In this document: in pieces, positions 1 through 11,206 of the stretch
How positions within the stretch are numbered: the stretch's first letter is position 1
Layout: each line of letters starts with the position of its first letter
Assembly: GCA_019915135.1 (NCBI GenBank)
Contig: JAHLMK010000032.1
Coordinates: 124,001-188,000 of the forward strand
Direction of reading: 5' to 3'
DNA: 64,000 nucleotides
Source of the DNA: Strobilurus pachycystidiatus
Taxonomy: Eukaryota > Basidiomycota > Agaricomycetes > Agaricales > Physalacriaceae
Translations under genes and position numbers: made by a program
The notes under the pieces: model-generated
Database searches by the model: none
Told to the model about the DNA's origin: nothing
What the model saw: the letters and a program-made list of their open reading frames with translations, nothing else

Positions 1-800
1 GCAGGAGGTGAATCTGGTTGAATGTGCGGCCGAGAAATTGGAAGAGCATGGTCTCGGTGCCGGTGAAGGGAGGGAAGCGGATGTCCATGTTTAATGGTGG
101 ACGGTGAGGGGTGTAGAGAAGCAGAGTGTGTACAGAACGCTTCATGGGGTCTGGGCATTCTGTGGGGAGGTCAGAATGTAAGCTGTGAGAAGGTGGATTG
201 ATCATCTTGGACATCGGACCTAGTCTCCCCTAGGCAGACTTGATCAGCTTGAACCTCACTCATCGGACCTGTTCTTGGGTGCAACGACCTTCTGGACAAT
301 TGACGGATGGAGTTTGAAATCCTGCGGCCAGTCGCGGCAGTTACATTGATATATTGAACTCACCATCGTCCTTCTTGGGGCGAGGGAACCAGTCGTCGTC
401 TCTGTCATTTCACTTGGAGGATGGCTTGAGCGAGAAGGCGTGTTTTGGGCGGTCACGTAGAGGCGGAGAAAGGAGCGATGCACTAGATGGATGCTGGCGA
501 TGCCGCCAAACAGACCATCAAGAGCATAGATAAGGCGCAATGGCAGAAAGCACTGCACTGCCGGCCGGAAGCAAATTTGAGCAAATTTTGGGCATACTTG
601 GAATTTATTGTATGCCGAATCAGAGACTGGGTTCAATAGACTGTTCTTAAGTGAGATTGGCTCGTGGAATGAGGAAACGGACTCACTCAGCGAGAGCAGC
701 CATAGGTATCTGCCGTTCTGGAACGAGTCGGCTGAGTACGCAACCTGCTGGAGCTTGATAGGGGAATGAATGTGGTGTTGGCGGCGTACTTGATAGCGCC
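1..800 (-). other. Unresolved membrane-protein-like coding remnant
   Basis: On the minus strand, short open stretches in changing frames contain hydrophobic or conserved-looking patches. One near 800-740 begins with FFLIVASLTYFHILGAIKYA. Another near 550-470 includes ALDGLFGGIASIHLV. A third near 90-1 includes FPPFTGTETMLFQFLGRTF. The last two faintly resemble the ends of fungal wax-synthase-like MBOAT proteins (the PPLF...FW.R.WHQ region), but the key W and H residues are not there. The stretches could be exons of a multi-exon gene running off the left edge, or a decayed copy. I could not build one continuous reading frame. Confidence 0.25.
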
Positions 801-1178
801 GAGGATGTGGAAATAAGTCAGACTTGCGACGATGAGGAAGAAGACAATTGTCCTAATGGACGACTACGCCGTGTGTATCACAGACAGCTTCAGAGCTTGG
901 GCATGGGACTCGTGTTGACAATTGATGAGGGAAGTGCTCTAAACTTGGTACAGCACCCGCTGTTGCAGCAGAGGCTGCTGGACGAGGCCTTCAATGGGTA
1001 TGTGAGAGTTTGGAGAAAATGAGAGCGAGCCGCGGGTCGGCGAGCTTTTTTGGCTGCCTGTTTTGTTGGTATTTTCTGTTGTGCCCCGGTTTTGCTACGC
1101 TTGCGGTGGCCCATCCTGTTTATTGTTCCAAAAAACCAAAACATTCCTGGCTCTTCCCATGCACATCCCGACATTGAA

Positions 1179-2009
1179 ATGTTTGGTATGCCAATGGAGG
1201 TAAAGAAAGAATACTCAATCGATGGCAACTATCTCGGGAGGCTCTTGTTCCTCAATGAAACCATGCACAAACAGTTGCTTGATGCCGGTGCTGGCGTGAA
1301 GTACAAATTCCGATGGCCGAAGAGTTACCAGGACGAACTGGATGTGGTCACTCAACCTCTCGTTCAATTGCACGCGCAAATGGTTGAGAAGGGGAGTAAT
1401 TTCGGGCAGGCGGCAAGCCCAGATTTCTCCTATTTTGTCTTCCGCGATCCAGAAATGCCCCAACGCGCCTATATGACTCGCGTGTACTCCAACATCCTCC
1501 CTGATGGAGTCGAGAACATTCCCAAAAATAATGCGCTATATACGATGTATGTCTGCTGGCGGGTTGCATGCAACCCGAAATTTTGGGAGAAATTCCTCAC
1601 CATGCTCCGCAATGTCTCCAAGAACATACTCGAGGTGGAGAAGGGCAATGAGAGGCAAGGGTTCTATCCAGGTGGATGCATCGATCTTGCAAATGTGCCA
1701 AGGCCAGTGCGATCCGGCGACATTCCAGAGCCTAGAAAACTCCGACAGCCTGTGCCAAAGGGCTACAAGGAGAGGGATAATTCTATGTCGACAATTATCG
1801 AGGGAAGCTTCCAAGAAGGTCCTCCCCTAGACCTTTCAGACCCTCTGGTAGCAGAAGACAGTATTGTATTTTCACGTTTACTGGAAGCAAAAGAGAGGTT
1901 CGAAGAAAGCTCACCAGAGCACAACAAGTTCAACCAAGTCATCATGGATGTGCCTGAGCACGTTTCGAATTTGGACGATTTTTTCGGCAATGCAACCGTT
2001 GGGAGATAA
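1179..2009 (+). CDS. Hypothetical protein, 276 aa
   Basis: Open frame from the first in-frame ATG (MFGMPMEVKKEYS...) to TAA. The frame is open further upstream to about 1050 without an ATG, so an earlier 5' exon is possible; one candidate is the short open frame at 807-1022, which has a plausible exon composition. The product is hydrophilic with no signal peptide, no membrane segment and no motif I recognise. The C-terminal ~80 residues are acidic (…LVAEDSIVFSRLLEAKERF…). Codon use looks coding, with few rare runs. Function unknown. Confidence 0.45.
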   Translation: MFGMPMEVKKEYSIDGNYLGRLLFLNETMHKQLLDAGAGVKYKFRWPKSYQDELDVVTQPLVQLHAQMVEKGSNFGQAASPDFSYFVFRDPEMPQRAYMTRVYSNILPDGVENIPKNNALYTMYVCWRVACNPKFWEKFLTMLRNVSKNILEVEKGNERQGFYPGGCIDLANVPRPVRSGDIPEPRKLRQPVPKGYKERDNSMSTIIEGSFQEGPPLDLSDPLVAEDSIVFSRLLEAKERFEESSPEHNKFNQVIMDVPEHVSNLDDFFGNATVGR

Positions 2010-2508
2010 CAAACACCAGGCAACTTTAGCTGGAATGTGTATACAAATGTACAGTACTGTAAGAAGATTGATATCTGTACCGTTACAAACATAGTACCCA
2101 CAATCTCACATTTTGACCCCGACACTGCGATTGAAAGGAGCTTCAGATCGTAACCGAATGAGTCTAGCTTGTCCAGCAGCCGGCAAGCTCGTAATCAATA
2201 TCATTGCTTGACTCGACGTTGAAGAATTGAAGAAGTTGTGTCAAGACTCGTCTGATAAACGGCCACTAAGGTCCGAAGAGCATCCTCGCTATACTTCATG
2301 GCGACTGGCTCATGAGTTCCAATTTCTTCACTCGCGGTACGACCTTTCCCGCCTTCGTAAAGAACCGAGTGTGCAAATCTCAGGACCGGGCTCGGCTGCT
2401 GGGAACTACAACTGAGACTGAACGCTTCAGGACATCACCATCGCGTAAGTATATTGAGCAGGTTGATACCGCCCGGACACATCACAGTCGGCTCCTCGCC
2501 GTATCTAC
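2010..2508. other. Intergenic, 3' ends of convergent genes
   Basis: Gap between the unknown plus-strand gene and the SDR gene on the minus strand. It holds only short overlapping open frames with no consistent coding signal. I see no RNA gene or repeat in it. Confidence 0.4.
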
Positions 2509-3774
2509 TTAGTTCTCGTACTCACGGACCTGCTCCTCCAAGTATGTCCAGAGTTCCTTACCAAGAGCTTCATCGTTGCTTATGGCAAGGGGTTGTCCTT
2601 GCTTCGCCCAAGGAACGAAGTACTACAAGTGATCAGTCTTGGCTCAAACGTAGGCGGAATGATCCGACGTACAGCTCCGTTCAGCTTGCGATCTCCGGTC
2701 TCGGGCATCGTGCCAGCATATAGCGGGCTCAGAGCCCCGTAGGGTGTCGGAAATAACAACAGGGCGTTCTGTGGTGTTGTAAGCAATAAGCCTTTCCCTG
2801 ATAGAATACACGCACGAGGACCCAGTCCTCGAATTTGCTGAGATGGCGCTGCAGCTCCGATTTAATGTTCCCGGGGTTGAGCGAGGTCGAGATGAGACCC
2901 TTGTCTCCGTATCTGCGAGCGAGTTCCTTTGCAACGACAACATTGCACTGGAGGGGGCGATGAGCGATAACAACTACTGGCACAACGTCAGAAAGAGGCT
3001 CACAAGTTTACTTTGGAAGTAGACGCCCTGTGTACCCAGTTTATTTCGTGCCGGACCATCCTTGAAAGTATTGAAGTCAATTCCCTTGGCGATGAGATGT
3101 CCCGAAGAAGAAGTGGTAACAATTCGCGCGCCTGGGGTCGCAAGTAGAGTAGGGAGCAGGAGCTTCGTTAGAAGAAATGGCCCGACGACGTTGACGCCGA
3201 AGGTCAAATCATAACCTCCAGTAGTGAATTGATCGAACGGAGGGAACATGACACCTCTCATAAGGGCAATCGTCAGTGCGTTGTTTCGGTGCTCAAGTCC
3301 TATAGTTGACAGCCGTACCCGTTGTTGAATAACACGTCCAACCTCGTCTCTTTCCTACAGAACAAAGGTCGTCAACTAGGAGCCAAGTCGCATGAACGGA
3401 GTAGTAGGAACGCACGACTTGAAATCTTCCACACCCCTTTTCACATTCCCAAGGTCTGCCAAGTCTACTTCGAAGAAGTGTGCCTCCTTGCCCGTGACCG
3501 TCTTGAGCTCCTCGATGGCTGCTGCAGCCTTACGCGCATCACGGGCCGCGATGTACACCTTCGCATTATGGGTGAGCAAGGCATTTACTATTTCTTTTCC
3601 AATGCCTGGGCGTCGCGTCAAGACACAATTGAGGCAACAAGACTGAGAGAACCGACCGGCATTCCCTCCTGTAACCACCATCACCTTCCCGGTCAAGTCT
3701 GGAATATCGTTGACCGAGAAGTTTGACTTCTTCCCTGGGAAGGCTTCTCGGAGAGCGGAAATCGTGGACCCCAT
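2509..3774 (-). CDS. Short-chain dehydrogenase/reductase (retinol dehydrogenase-like)
   Basis: Multi-exon NAD(P)-dependent SDR of the retinol-dehydrogenase/WWOX-like fungal group. It starts [15 protein letters not shown]. The exons carry, in order: the Rossmann motif [13 protein letters not shown] (TGxxxGIG) interrupted by an intron; [25 protein letters not shown] followed by GVMFPPFDQ (the NxG motif region); [16 protein letters not shown]; the catalytic serine in IVTTSSSGH; and the active-site YFQSK (YxxxK). After that come NPGNIKSEL and [15 protein letters not shown], a splice from LNGA into [13 protein letters not shown], and the end [16 protein letters not shown]. All catalytic residues are present, so it is probably active. 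The substrate cannot be read from the sequence. Introns are about 50 nt. Five or more exons are needed, so exact exon edges are approximate. Confidence 0.85.
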
Positions 3775-4186
3775 GTTGTTTTCACGAAACCTGCTGGCAC
3801 AACGGTGTACTGATATAAGAAGACTGAACGTCTGGGTGGCGTGTCCCTCCGGCACATAATAATGATTGATCGACTGTCATCACTCATAACGCTAATCTAT
3901 CAGACGGTCCGGCAACAGTAAGTACCGATGATGAAAAGATCTGTTCGTATCGAAGCTGCCGCTTGATCAAGCCCTGGGTTGGACGCACCTCTCACTGCTG
4001 GGCTAGCTACCTCGGCAAGATTTAGCAAGCATATTGATTCACAGGAGACACAGCGAGACAAAAACAGAAATGGTGGGATTGCTATGGGGGTGAAATGAAG
4101 TTCAAATGAGAAACGGTGCTTTTCACGTGGAAGGCCGGTAGTACATACCAGTAAATCATAAGAGAGAGACGCGCGTCGCGCGCCGT
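3775..4186. other. Intergenic between SDR start and OST4 stop
   Basis: Upstream region of the SDR gene and downstream region of OST4, both on the minus strand. No coding signal, repeat or RNA gene seen. Confidence 0.4.
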
Positions 4187-4312
4187 CTAATGCTTAGCAT
4201 CCTTCGACAATGTCTTGGCATTCACCGCCACAAAGTGGTACACAATAACCGTGAGCATGGCCAACAAGCCGAGAGAGTTGGCAAGCGTCAGCAGAGTGTA
4301 GTGTGAGATCAT
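4187..4312 (-). CDS. OST4: Oligosaccharyltransferase subunit OST4
   Basis: A 41-residue single-exon microprotein: MISHYTLLTLANSLGLLAML followed by a second half containing VYHFVAVN and ending LSKDAKH. This is the OST4 pattern: a very short N-terminal lumenal tail, one transmembrane helix of about 20 residues, and the nearly invariant YHFVAVN at the membrane exit. OST4 is a small ER-membrane subunit that bridges STT3 and OST3/6 in the N-glycosylation complex. The normal family length is 35-45 residues, which fits this ATG. The frame is open further upstream but that part is low in complexity and includes an AAT tract, so it is more likely 5' UTR. The gene is easy to miss because of its size. 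Confidence 0.87.
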   Translation of the reverse strand: MISHYTLLTLANSLGLLAMLTVIVYHFVAVNAKTLSKDAKH

Positions 4313-4395
4313 CTTTCGCGATTGATAGTCTACGCGGAAGAGTAGCGTTAGAGATAACGTGGCCGAAGCAGCAGAGTAAGGAGCACGCACGAAGC

Positions 4396-4416
4396 GAATA
4401 ATAATAATAATAATAC
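4396..4416. repeat. (AAT)n microsatellite
   Basis: About six AAT/ATA trinucleotide repeats upstream of OST4, probably in its 5' leader or promoter. Confidence 0.75.
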
Positions 4417-4586
4417 ACGGCGTGGTCCCCCTTGGAACTGCCGGAAGCCTCGGGACGTCGCCAGGTGATCTCACCCCAACCGAGGGAGTGTTCTGCCTGA
4501 AGCCGCCTGCGAGACCCGTGGTGGTGGTACAATACAGTACAGACCGGGAGTGGTGGTACAACGAAGTACAGACCAAAAACTAAGTA

Positions 4587-5143
4587 TTAATAATGTGGGA
4601 GATTAATTGGAAAAATCGGCGCCTTGATCTCGTTAAATGTGAGTTCAAGGTCTTGATACCGCCGAAAGGTTCGCCAAAGTAGTGACGGCGTCAACAAACA
4701 TGAACCAGAAATGCTCCGGCTTGCAAACAAGTCTCGGGCTGTGCACTCCAAGAGCATGTGCTCAAGAGTCTTCAGCACCGTCTGACAGTGTCGACAGAGC
4801 GCAAGGAGATTGTCTGGGTCCATTGATTACGACTCGTCATCATGCGGATCATCGTGGGGTGACCATCCATGGGATAAGTACGGGTCCCTTTCGAATAAGC
4901 GATTGAGATGCAGAGAGGGCCGCGCGTCGTGAGGACTGTGAAGCGAGCTCGCGATACGAGACCATCACCATGTCGAAGAAGAATACTCATGGTGGGAGGC
5001 GGATATGGGAGAGACACAGGGTAGTGGCAAGGATGCATCAGTGGTCGAAGGCGGAGAATTGTGGTCCAGTACACGAGGTGTGGTAATGCCGTAAGAAGGA
5101 ATGAGATCAGGGTGGTTATTAGGGAGAGAATGAGATGGTGCAT
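4587..5143 (-). mobile_element. Decayed non-LTR retrotransposon fragment (3' end of RT/RNase H polyprotein)
   Basis: The minus strand carries LCRHCQTVLKTLEHMLLEC, a CxxC...HxxxxC pattern like the zinc-knuckle-like tail of Tad1/LINE-type polyproteins in basidiomycetes (CPxC...ETxxHxLLxC). Just upstream, in a shifted frame, is HSPHDARPSLHLNRLF, which resembles the S.LH.LF block before that tail. Frameshifts and the absence of RT motifs show that it is a relic. Homology is judged from motif pattern only. Confidence 0.4.
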
Positions 5144-5152
5144 GCGTCCAAG

Positions 5153-5290
5153 ACGGCTAACAGTGGGCCAGCGTCAACAACGGCTTGGGGGAGGGGGGGC
5201 TCTGCATCAAAAGATGGCTTACGGGGAGCCTGCATCAACTGATGGCTTAGGGCGAGCCAGCGTCATGAGACGGCTGATGGCGAGCAGGCG
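5153..5290. repeat. Degenerate ~30-bp minisatellite, about 5 units
   Basis: Units start near 5153, 5180, 5212, 5241 and 5270. Each begins (A/G)(A/C)TGGCT or ACGGCT and contains GCCxGCxTCAxxA. The period varies from 27 to 33 bp and one unit contains a G-run. The array is next to the retroelement relic. Confidence 0.65.
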
Positions 5291-5962
5291 GTCCGCGCAA
5301 GCCTACTGGTCAAGACACTGGCGCAAAAAATGAGCCTCAAGACAAAAAGTCATGACGCACCGTCTGCCATGATTTCCCGCCATGCTAACATACTCTTATA
5401 GAAGACCATAGAGCGTTTTGCGGCACGAATCCAGCGTGAAGAGGCGGCATGGAGGGCCCAGTAAAATTTTTTGCTCGATCGAGAATGGTTTGGTCTAGTC
5501 CAAGGTCTAGGACACGTCGTGATTGCCGTTTTGACCATAGTAGCACGGCCTGATTGCCGAGTCTCTGTGAGTTGTCTTCGGGAGTTCCTTTTCACATAAA
5601 TTTGGCCGCTTGAGCTTCAGAAGTCAGATGCATTCCCTCGGTCCGGTTCGTTCTCTCGTAGTTGTACTGTTATCATATGTGTAGCAGAATGTTCCACCCA
5701 AAGGTGACACCCTGCGTGTCAGTCCGCATACATCTCCGCGAGTCCTTCCAGCCCTCGGTTCAAACTTGAACATATATCTTACGTACTCGATGCACCCGCA
5801 CCGTTAGTATGTGACTGGGTTAACCCCCGCCACATTCTAGAATAGCCTAATCACGAACGAGTTCTCGCAGAATGAATTGAGCTAATTCTAGCCTGCGCCA
5901 CCTGACTATCTCATCACCTCAAAGCCGGGCCTCACCTAGCCTGTCTCTGACATCCTACCACC
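5291..5962. other. Intergenic, no gene seen
   Basis: AT-richer and without a convincing reading frame. It ends in the promoter of the small gene at 6023. Confidence 0.4.
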
Positions 5963-5970
5963 TATATAAA
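5963..5970 (+). promoter_or_regulatory. TATA box (TATATAAA)
   Basis: Consensus TATA element lying 53-60 bp upstream of the ATG at 6023, followed by a CT-rich stretch. Its position fits a core promoter for that gene. Confidence 0.6.
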
Positions 5971-6022
5971 CCCTCCTTGCACGAGCAACCTAAACGTAGT
6001 CTACACACATACCATAACAGAC

Positions 6023-6371
6023 ATGATTGCAACGCGCATTCGACCTGCAGCTTTGGCGGGCTTCGGCTCTGCTGGCCCGCGCATGATGATGAATATGCCG
6101 AATATGAACGGCAATATGGTGCGTTGATGATGTACCCAGCTCATCGACTCGTGGTTAACTGTACCAGATATTGGGGACGGCTGGGCTCATGGGATTGACT
6201 GCCCTCGCTTATTGGTGGGGATATCAAGACATGGAGAGAAGACACACTCCCATCGAGAAGAGCCACTCTCCATCGAAAGGTTGGTCACATCTCCGGCACG
6301 TTGACGTCAAGCTCAACAACTTGCTGCACAGTCACCCAGGCATTCGTAGTTCCCAAGTGAAGTCAACCTAG
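6023..6371 (+). CDS. Small putative mitochondrial membrane protein
   Basis: Exon 1 (6023-6118) encodes 32 residues starting MIATRIRPAALAGFGSAGPR and ending in a Met/Asn stretch (MMMNMPNMNGNM). An intron of about 49 nt (gtgcgt...ccag) joins to ILGTAGLMGLTALAYWWGYQ, a likely single membrane segment, then charged DMERRH. The Arg/Ala-rich, acid-free N-terminus looks like a mitochondrial presequence. The C-terminus after SPSK is uncertain: a second intron (gttggt...cacag) could shorten it. A TATA box lies just upstream, supporting a real gene. I do not recognise the family; a small inner-membrane protein is an inference. Confidence 0.55.
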
Positions 6372-6516
6372 TGAAGTTAGACGAGGTCAAATAATCAACC
6401 CAGTATTGCTTGTAATATGTATCACCACCCCCAATCTCACTGTATATTATCAGCACCAGAAGAAGCTACATTACTTTTATTGTGATTGACTGAGGTCTGA
6501 ATAGTATTGATTGCGG

Positions 6517-9465
6517 TCAAGACATCACGACATCCACTGTCATCGCCGCCTTGGTATGAGACTGATCAATAAGATATCTCAGCGTCGACGCGTTTTCCTC
6601 GCATCTATTTCGAAAGCGATTAGCGCAAACGCAAGTAAGATTAGATAAAACATACAGTCTCGAAATCGCCTTGTCGCTCTCCCCCAACTGCTTCTGCACC
6701 GCCCTGAACACACTCGCGTACTCCCCATTTCGGTCGCGTAAATGCCGCCCATGGGCCACAAGCAGAGCGCTCACCCAGAGCAGGTCAAACTCCAGATGCG
6801 GGCTCCGCTCCAGGTGCTCGGCAACGTAGCGCAGGATGGTAGGGACATACATCACCGGCACCTGGCGCGCAATAAGCCGAATGTCGCCCCTCGGTATCTT
6901 CTCATACACGCGCTGTATGATGGGTTTCTCGTTCAGGCGCAACGCCATGATCAGCGCCTTGAGATACTCCCGGGCGGCGAGCGTTTCCATGACAGTCTGG
7001 GGGGTCAAGTCGATGGAGAGGTCGAACGGATCGAACAGCACCATGTCGTCCAGTGAGTAGATGAGGAGTCCCTCTGTCGACGCCGCAGCCCACGTCCGTC
7101 CAGTCGGCGAGAACCTGACGCACTTTGTCCGCGCCTCCTGCCTATATCGCCTCTTCGATAGATCCCCACCCGTCGTCACTCCAGGAAGACTCGTGTCCAT
7201 CCTATCGTGCAAATCGCTCTCATACCCTCTATCATCGATCAAATCCCTGTTGACGCCCGCGCTGTTCACCCGCCTGCTGTCCAAAAACTCCTCTGTCCCG
7301 TCCAAAGACAAGTTCTCCGAAATCTGATACTTCTTCACCATCACGCCCTCTCCCTCCCTTACGTCGTAGAGCACGACGTACTTGCTGTTCCCACCCGCAA
7401 TAACACACCGTCCGTCTGCGGTGTACGTTAGGCTGTTGAAGCACTTCCCAGAGGTGCTGTTCGCTGCAGAAACACGGTCGTCCGCCTTCCGACCTCCAGA
7501 AATGTCTTTCCTCCCTTCGATGACGTTGGTCTGTTTCCCGTCTGCGACGTCGAATAGTGTGAGCTGCCCATCGAGCGTCGCGATGCACGCCTCCTTGCCG
7601 TCAGGCCTGAACGCCACGGCCAGGACATCAGAGGAAAGGGCCCATGGCTCGACGGCCCGCGATCTTCCAAATACGCTCCATAACCGTACCGTGCGGTCCC
7701 ATGAGCCGCTAAGAAGCTGGTTCTCGCCCGACGGAGAGAATGCAAGGGAACTAACAGGGCCTTCGTGTCCCGTGAGGATGTCCAGGAGTTTTCCAGTCTG
7801 TACAGACCAGAGAAAGACCTCGAATGTATCGGTGGATCCGGCTGCGACGACTTCCCCAGAGGGATCCACTGCGAGAGATGAAAACTGTACAGGCGAGGGT
7901 GAGGTGAAGGTACGGAAGTTGCGGTAGCGGATAAGGTCGAAGGCGCGAACCGTCCCGTCCAGTGACGCTGTGAAGAGCACACTCCCCTGCTTGGCGAATC
8001 CTACGGCAGAGATGGGCGCAGAATGCTCCGTGAAAGTGACAAAGCAGAAGCCACTATGCGTGGACCAGATCTTCACCTTCCCGTCATCGCCTCCGGTAGC
8101 GATGGTCTGCCCGTCCGGTGCATAGGCGAGAGTGTTCATATCGAAATAATGTCCCTGCTGCTTGAGAACGTACGACTCGCTCTGCCACTCCCACACCAAC
8201 AGCTGGCCGAGCTTCTTTGCACCAAAGGCAAGCCATTCGCCAGAGGCGTTGATAGCGACGGATGAGATCTTTTCTTGCGAGATACTGAGGGTGTGAATGT
8301 TCGTAAACGCTGGCATCTCCCATAATCCAAACACGCCTGAAGAGAATCCTACGATGAGCAAGTTGGATGGCGCGTGGAACGTCGTGCACACGACTTTTGT
8401 GTTGGGTTGGTTGAAGTAGTGGCGTTCGAAGACTCCCCAGCGCGTGGTGATGATAGAGTTGGCCGAGGACGTGGATGCTATAGGCTCGGAATCACTGTCG
8501 TCGTCATCCTTGGACTTCCAGGTGAAGACAGCGCCGTCTCTGCTCACGGTATATATCTGCTCGCAATGTGAGTAAGCATAACGGAAACAGAATGGTATAC
8601 GTACAGTGCTATTATCGGTAGAGAAGTACGCGCCAAGCACGGCGTCCTTGTGTCCAGCAAAGGTCTTCGGTCTAAAGCCCTCTACAGGGTGTAGAGTATA
8701 CAAACGCGCTGTCATGTCGCGCGAAGTCGTGAGAAAGCATCTATACTCCGATTAGATATCATCGAGAAAGAAAATGCGGTACATACTTTGAATCCCTAGA
8801 CCACTGGATACTCAAGACATCGTCGTGGTGGCCAGTATACGTCCTGTGCAGCTCGAACGGCGCAAACTCGCGTGCGAGGTGGTTCGGGGTCTTCCAGACT
8901 TGTATGTGCGCGCCGTGGGTGACGGCGATGAATCTGCACATCGGTATTCAGCCATCGAGATCATTTGGCAGAGGGTTGACCACGGACTTGCCATCCGGCG
9001 AAAACTTGAGGTCCTTGACGGATTTGTGGAAGTTGATATGGTGCAATACGATGCCCTTTTTGAAGTTGACGAATAGCGCGCGTCCGTCTGTGTATGCTTA
9101 TTTAGCTGGCAGCCTGGTGGTGGGTTGGGTGGGTCATGCACCTTCGTCGACCGAAATCAGCACATTTGAATCCGGGCTGAGGGCGATAGCGGCAACGTTC
9201 TTCCGGTTCTCGAATGGCAGCGTGAATGATTTGTTGCTATTCAAGGCATTAGACCTTCAATAAAAAAGCAGAAAACAAGCACGCACTTTACGAGATCGAA
9301 CACCGACACTCGATTGCCTACTGGGCTCAACAGCGAGTTGCCATCCCCAGTGAAAATGACATTCCCTTGTCGGTATACTGTCCCGCAAAGGTTGGAGAAC
9401 TGTGGCGCGGTTGAATGTCAAGCAAAATGAGTAGGGCCAAGACGCACCTTGTAGTTCGCCTTCAT
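6517..9465 (-). CDS. PWP2: Periodic tryptophan protein 2, U3 snoRNP/SSU processome WD40 protein
   Basis: A protein of roughly 890 aa with tandem WD40 repeats, part of the UTP-B subcomplex needed for 18S pre-rRNA processing in the nucleolus. It starts MKANYK, and the next exon reads FSNLCGTVYRQGN, then SPVGNRVSVFDL, matching the PWP2 N-terminus. Later blocks include SRDMTARLYTLHPVEG, PKTFAGHKDAVLGAYF, GDDGKVKIWST, HSAPISAVGF, SGSWDRTVRLWSVFGRS, and TRCVRFSPTGR (read TKCVRFSPTGR here). The C-terminal helical Utp12-like domain contains IQRVYEKIPRGDIRLI. Five or more introns occur; one near the 3' end (6605-6655) must be removed to give ISRLCEENASTLRYL. The gene is complete and looks intact. Confidence 0.92.
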
Positions 9466-9950
9466 CCTGGATATGTGCACAGCCACTGCATTATTTTCTG
9501 ATCTGATCGGCTGTACCGGGCCGCCCGGCCATTTGCACTCAACTTGCGAGCTTACCGTCACCGTACGCCTGCAGCAGGCCTGCACAGCGCACATCCTCAG
9601 AGAAAAAGTAATTGCATGTAAGGAGAGCGCTGAGCGCTGAATCTCGGTATAATACATGGGAAGTAGTGCGGGAACTCCGGTGATGCTTCGGGTAACCAAA
9701 TTCCAACGCCACAAGTAGATCAGAGTAAGTAAGTATAAGGATTGAATCAGTGTACAAGCAGCTGCTGAATTTGTTTCTAAGTGTACGTGCGGTTAAGAGA
9801 GTCCATTCCTGGATACAGATGGCGGTAATGCAAAGATTAAGTGACGTGTAGATGTATGTAGAATGGTGATCATCAGGATGTAGAGTCCGTCTAGCGTAGT
9901 TGTCATTAAGATAGAGTGACGTTTTCGGGCCAGCGAAAGCGAGGCGAGGG
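9466..9950. other. Intergenic: PWP2 promoter and downstream region of the GPI gene
   Basis: Open frames here on the minus strand are shifted continuations of the upstream gene past its probable stop. They lack conserved motifs. I place the PWP2 promoter in this region. Confidence 0.4.
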
Positions 9951-11206
9951 TTATAGCGGCGAGAGAGAGAGGCCTGAAGCAACAAGGGCTAGCAGCATAC
10001 ACCACGTTGCGGGTGTTGTTGACCATGCGCTCGAACTAGACGTTGGGTTGAGCTGAAACTGATAGGAGGGGAAAGTCGGCTACTCACCTATCTTTGGGTT
10101 CGTCTGTTATTGAAACATCGAGAACAGCGACCAGTCCATCGCACGCATTTGAGACACCGTCAATATACACGGACCAGTTGTGATTGATGCCGATGCTTGT
10201 GTTCTCGAGGAGCCCGGGAACATATTGGACGTCTGTCTTGTAGGTGTATCCCCCGTACGATGTCGACCCGGAATACGTTGTAGTGTTGGTGACATTCAGA
10301 GTTGGAACCGATTGTCCCGTTATGTTGCCAACCATGTAGTCACTGAGCTATGTTAGGAGATATGTCGCTATAATTGTGATTGGTTATGCCGCTCACCGGG
10401 CCAAGTTGTAGCCATTGAGAACAATGTCATGGCCAGCTGCAAAAGATGAGACAAGAAGAACACTGTAGCTGGAAGATATGCATACCAGATATTGGCATTT
10501 CGTAGGAGAACGCCATGAAGATTGCCCCACTGCCAAGAAAATCAGACGCGACCAGGAGTGCTGTCATGAGATACTCCACCTGTCCGCGCTGTCTCCGTCC
10601 TGCACCCAATAACGAAAATGGTTGCCGCCTTTTATAGTCTCTGTGCATGCGCCAAGCGAGGCGTCTCCGTAGTTGTAGCGCATAACAGCGGTCTCGTTAA
10701 CTGAGGCGAGTGAGTCACGCATTGAGGCGGATGGAATAGACGTACGGTATCCATTCCCGTCGCCCAGATCCGCTTGCTGATTACTGCCTTGGTGCTGGCC
10801 CAAGCATTCACCAGAAAATGATAATGACCTGCTCGATGAGTAATGAGCCGCCTGTCGTTCCGGATGTGAGAATATATGCGTGCGCACAGAAAGTAATTTC
10901 GCAGCCCCCCGTCTGTCTCCTGGTCGACCAGCACGGCCGAGTCTGAGGACGCCGTGATTATGGCATTGATGGGCTCTCCCTGTCCCGCTGGGAATGTATT
11001 GGGTACTTTCTGCAGTGCGGGTCAACTGGCGTCGAGCGGCCCATCGGCAATGTGCGCACCGTCAGCATTGCCCCGCCGCTGTCTAAGGGATCGAAGTAGC
11101 CCGTCGATGGCACGTCAGTCCGGGGGTTTAGTGGTGATAGTATCTCCAGGGCATGGTTCAGTGTCGGGAGGCATAGCATGAGGAGGAGAAGGGGAAGGCG
11201 ATCCAT
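9951..11206 (-). CDS. Secreted, probably GPI-anchored protein of unknown function
   Basis: Starts MDRLPLLLLMLCLPTLNHAL, a clear signal peptide, followed by EILSPLNPRTDVPSTGYFD. Downstream exons read, in order: EPINAI; SDSAVLVDQETDGGLRNYFL; ECLGQHQGSNQQADLGDGNG; ETAVMRYNYGDASLGACTET; GGNHFRYWVQDG; GAIFMAFSYE; MVGNITGQ; YSGSTSYGGYTYKTDVQYV; GLLENTSIGINHNWSVYIDG; and DGLVAVLDVSIT. The last exon gives SSSAWSTTPATWCMLLALVA and then a few hydrophobic residues to the stop. A Ser/Ala/Thr stretch followed by a hydrophobic tail is a typical GPI-attachment signal. Two cysteines may pair. The regular domain pattern looks conserved, but I cannot name a family or activity. Introns are ~50 nt; exon edges are approximate. 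Confidence 0.62.
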
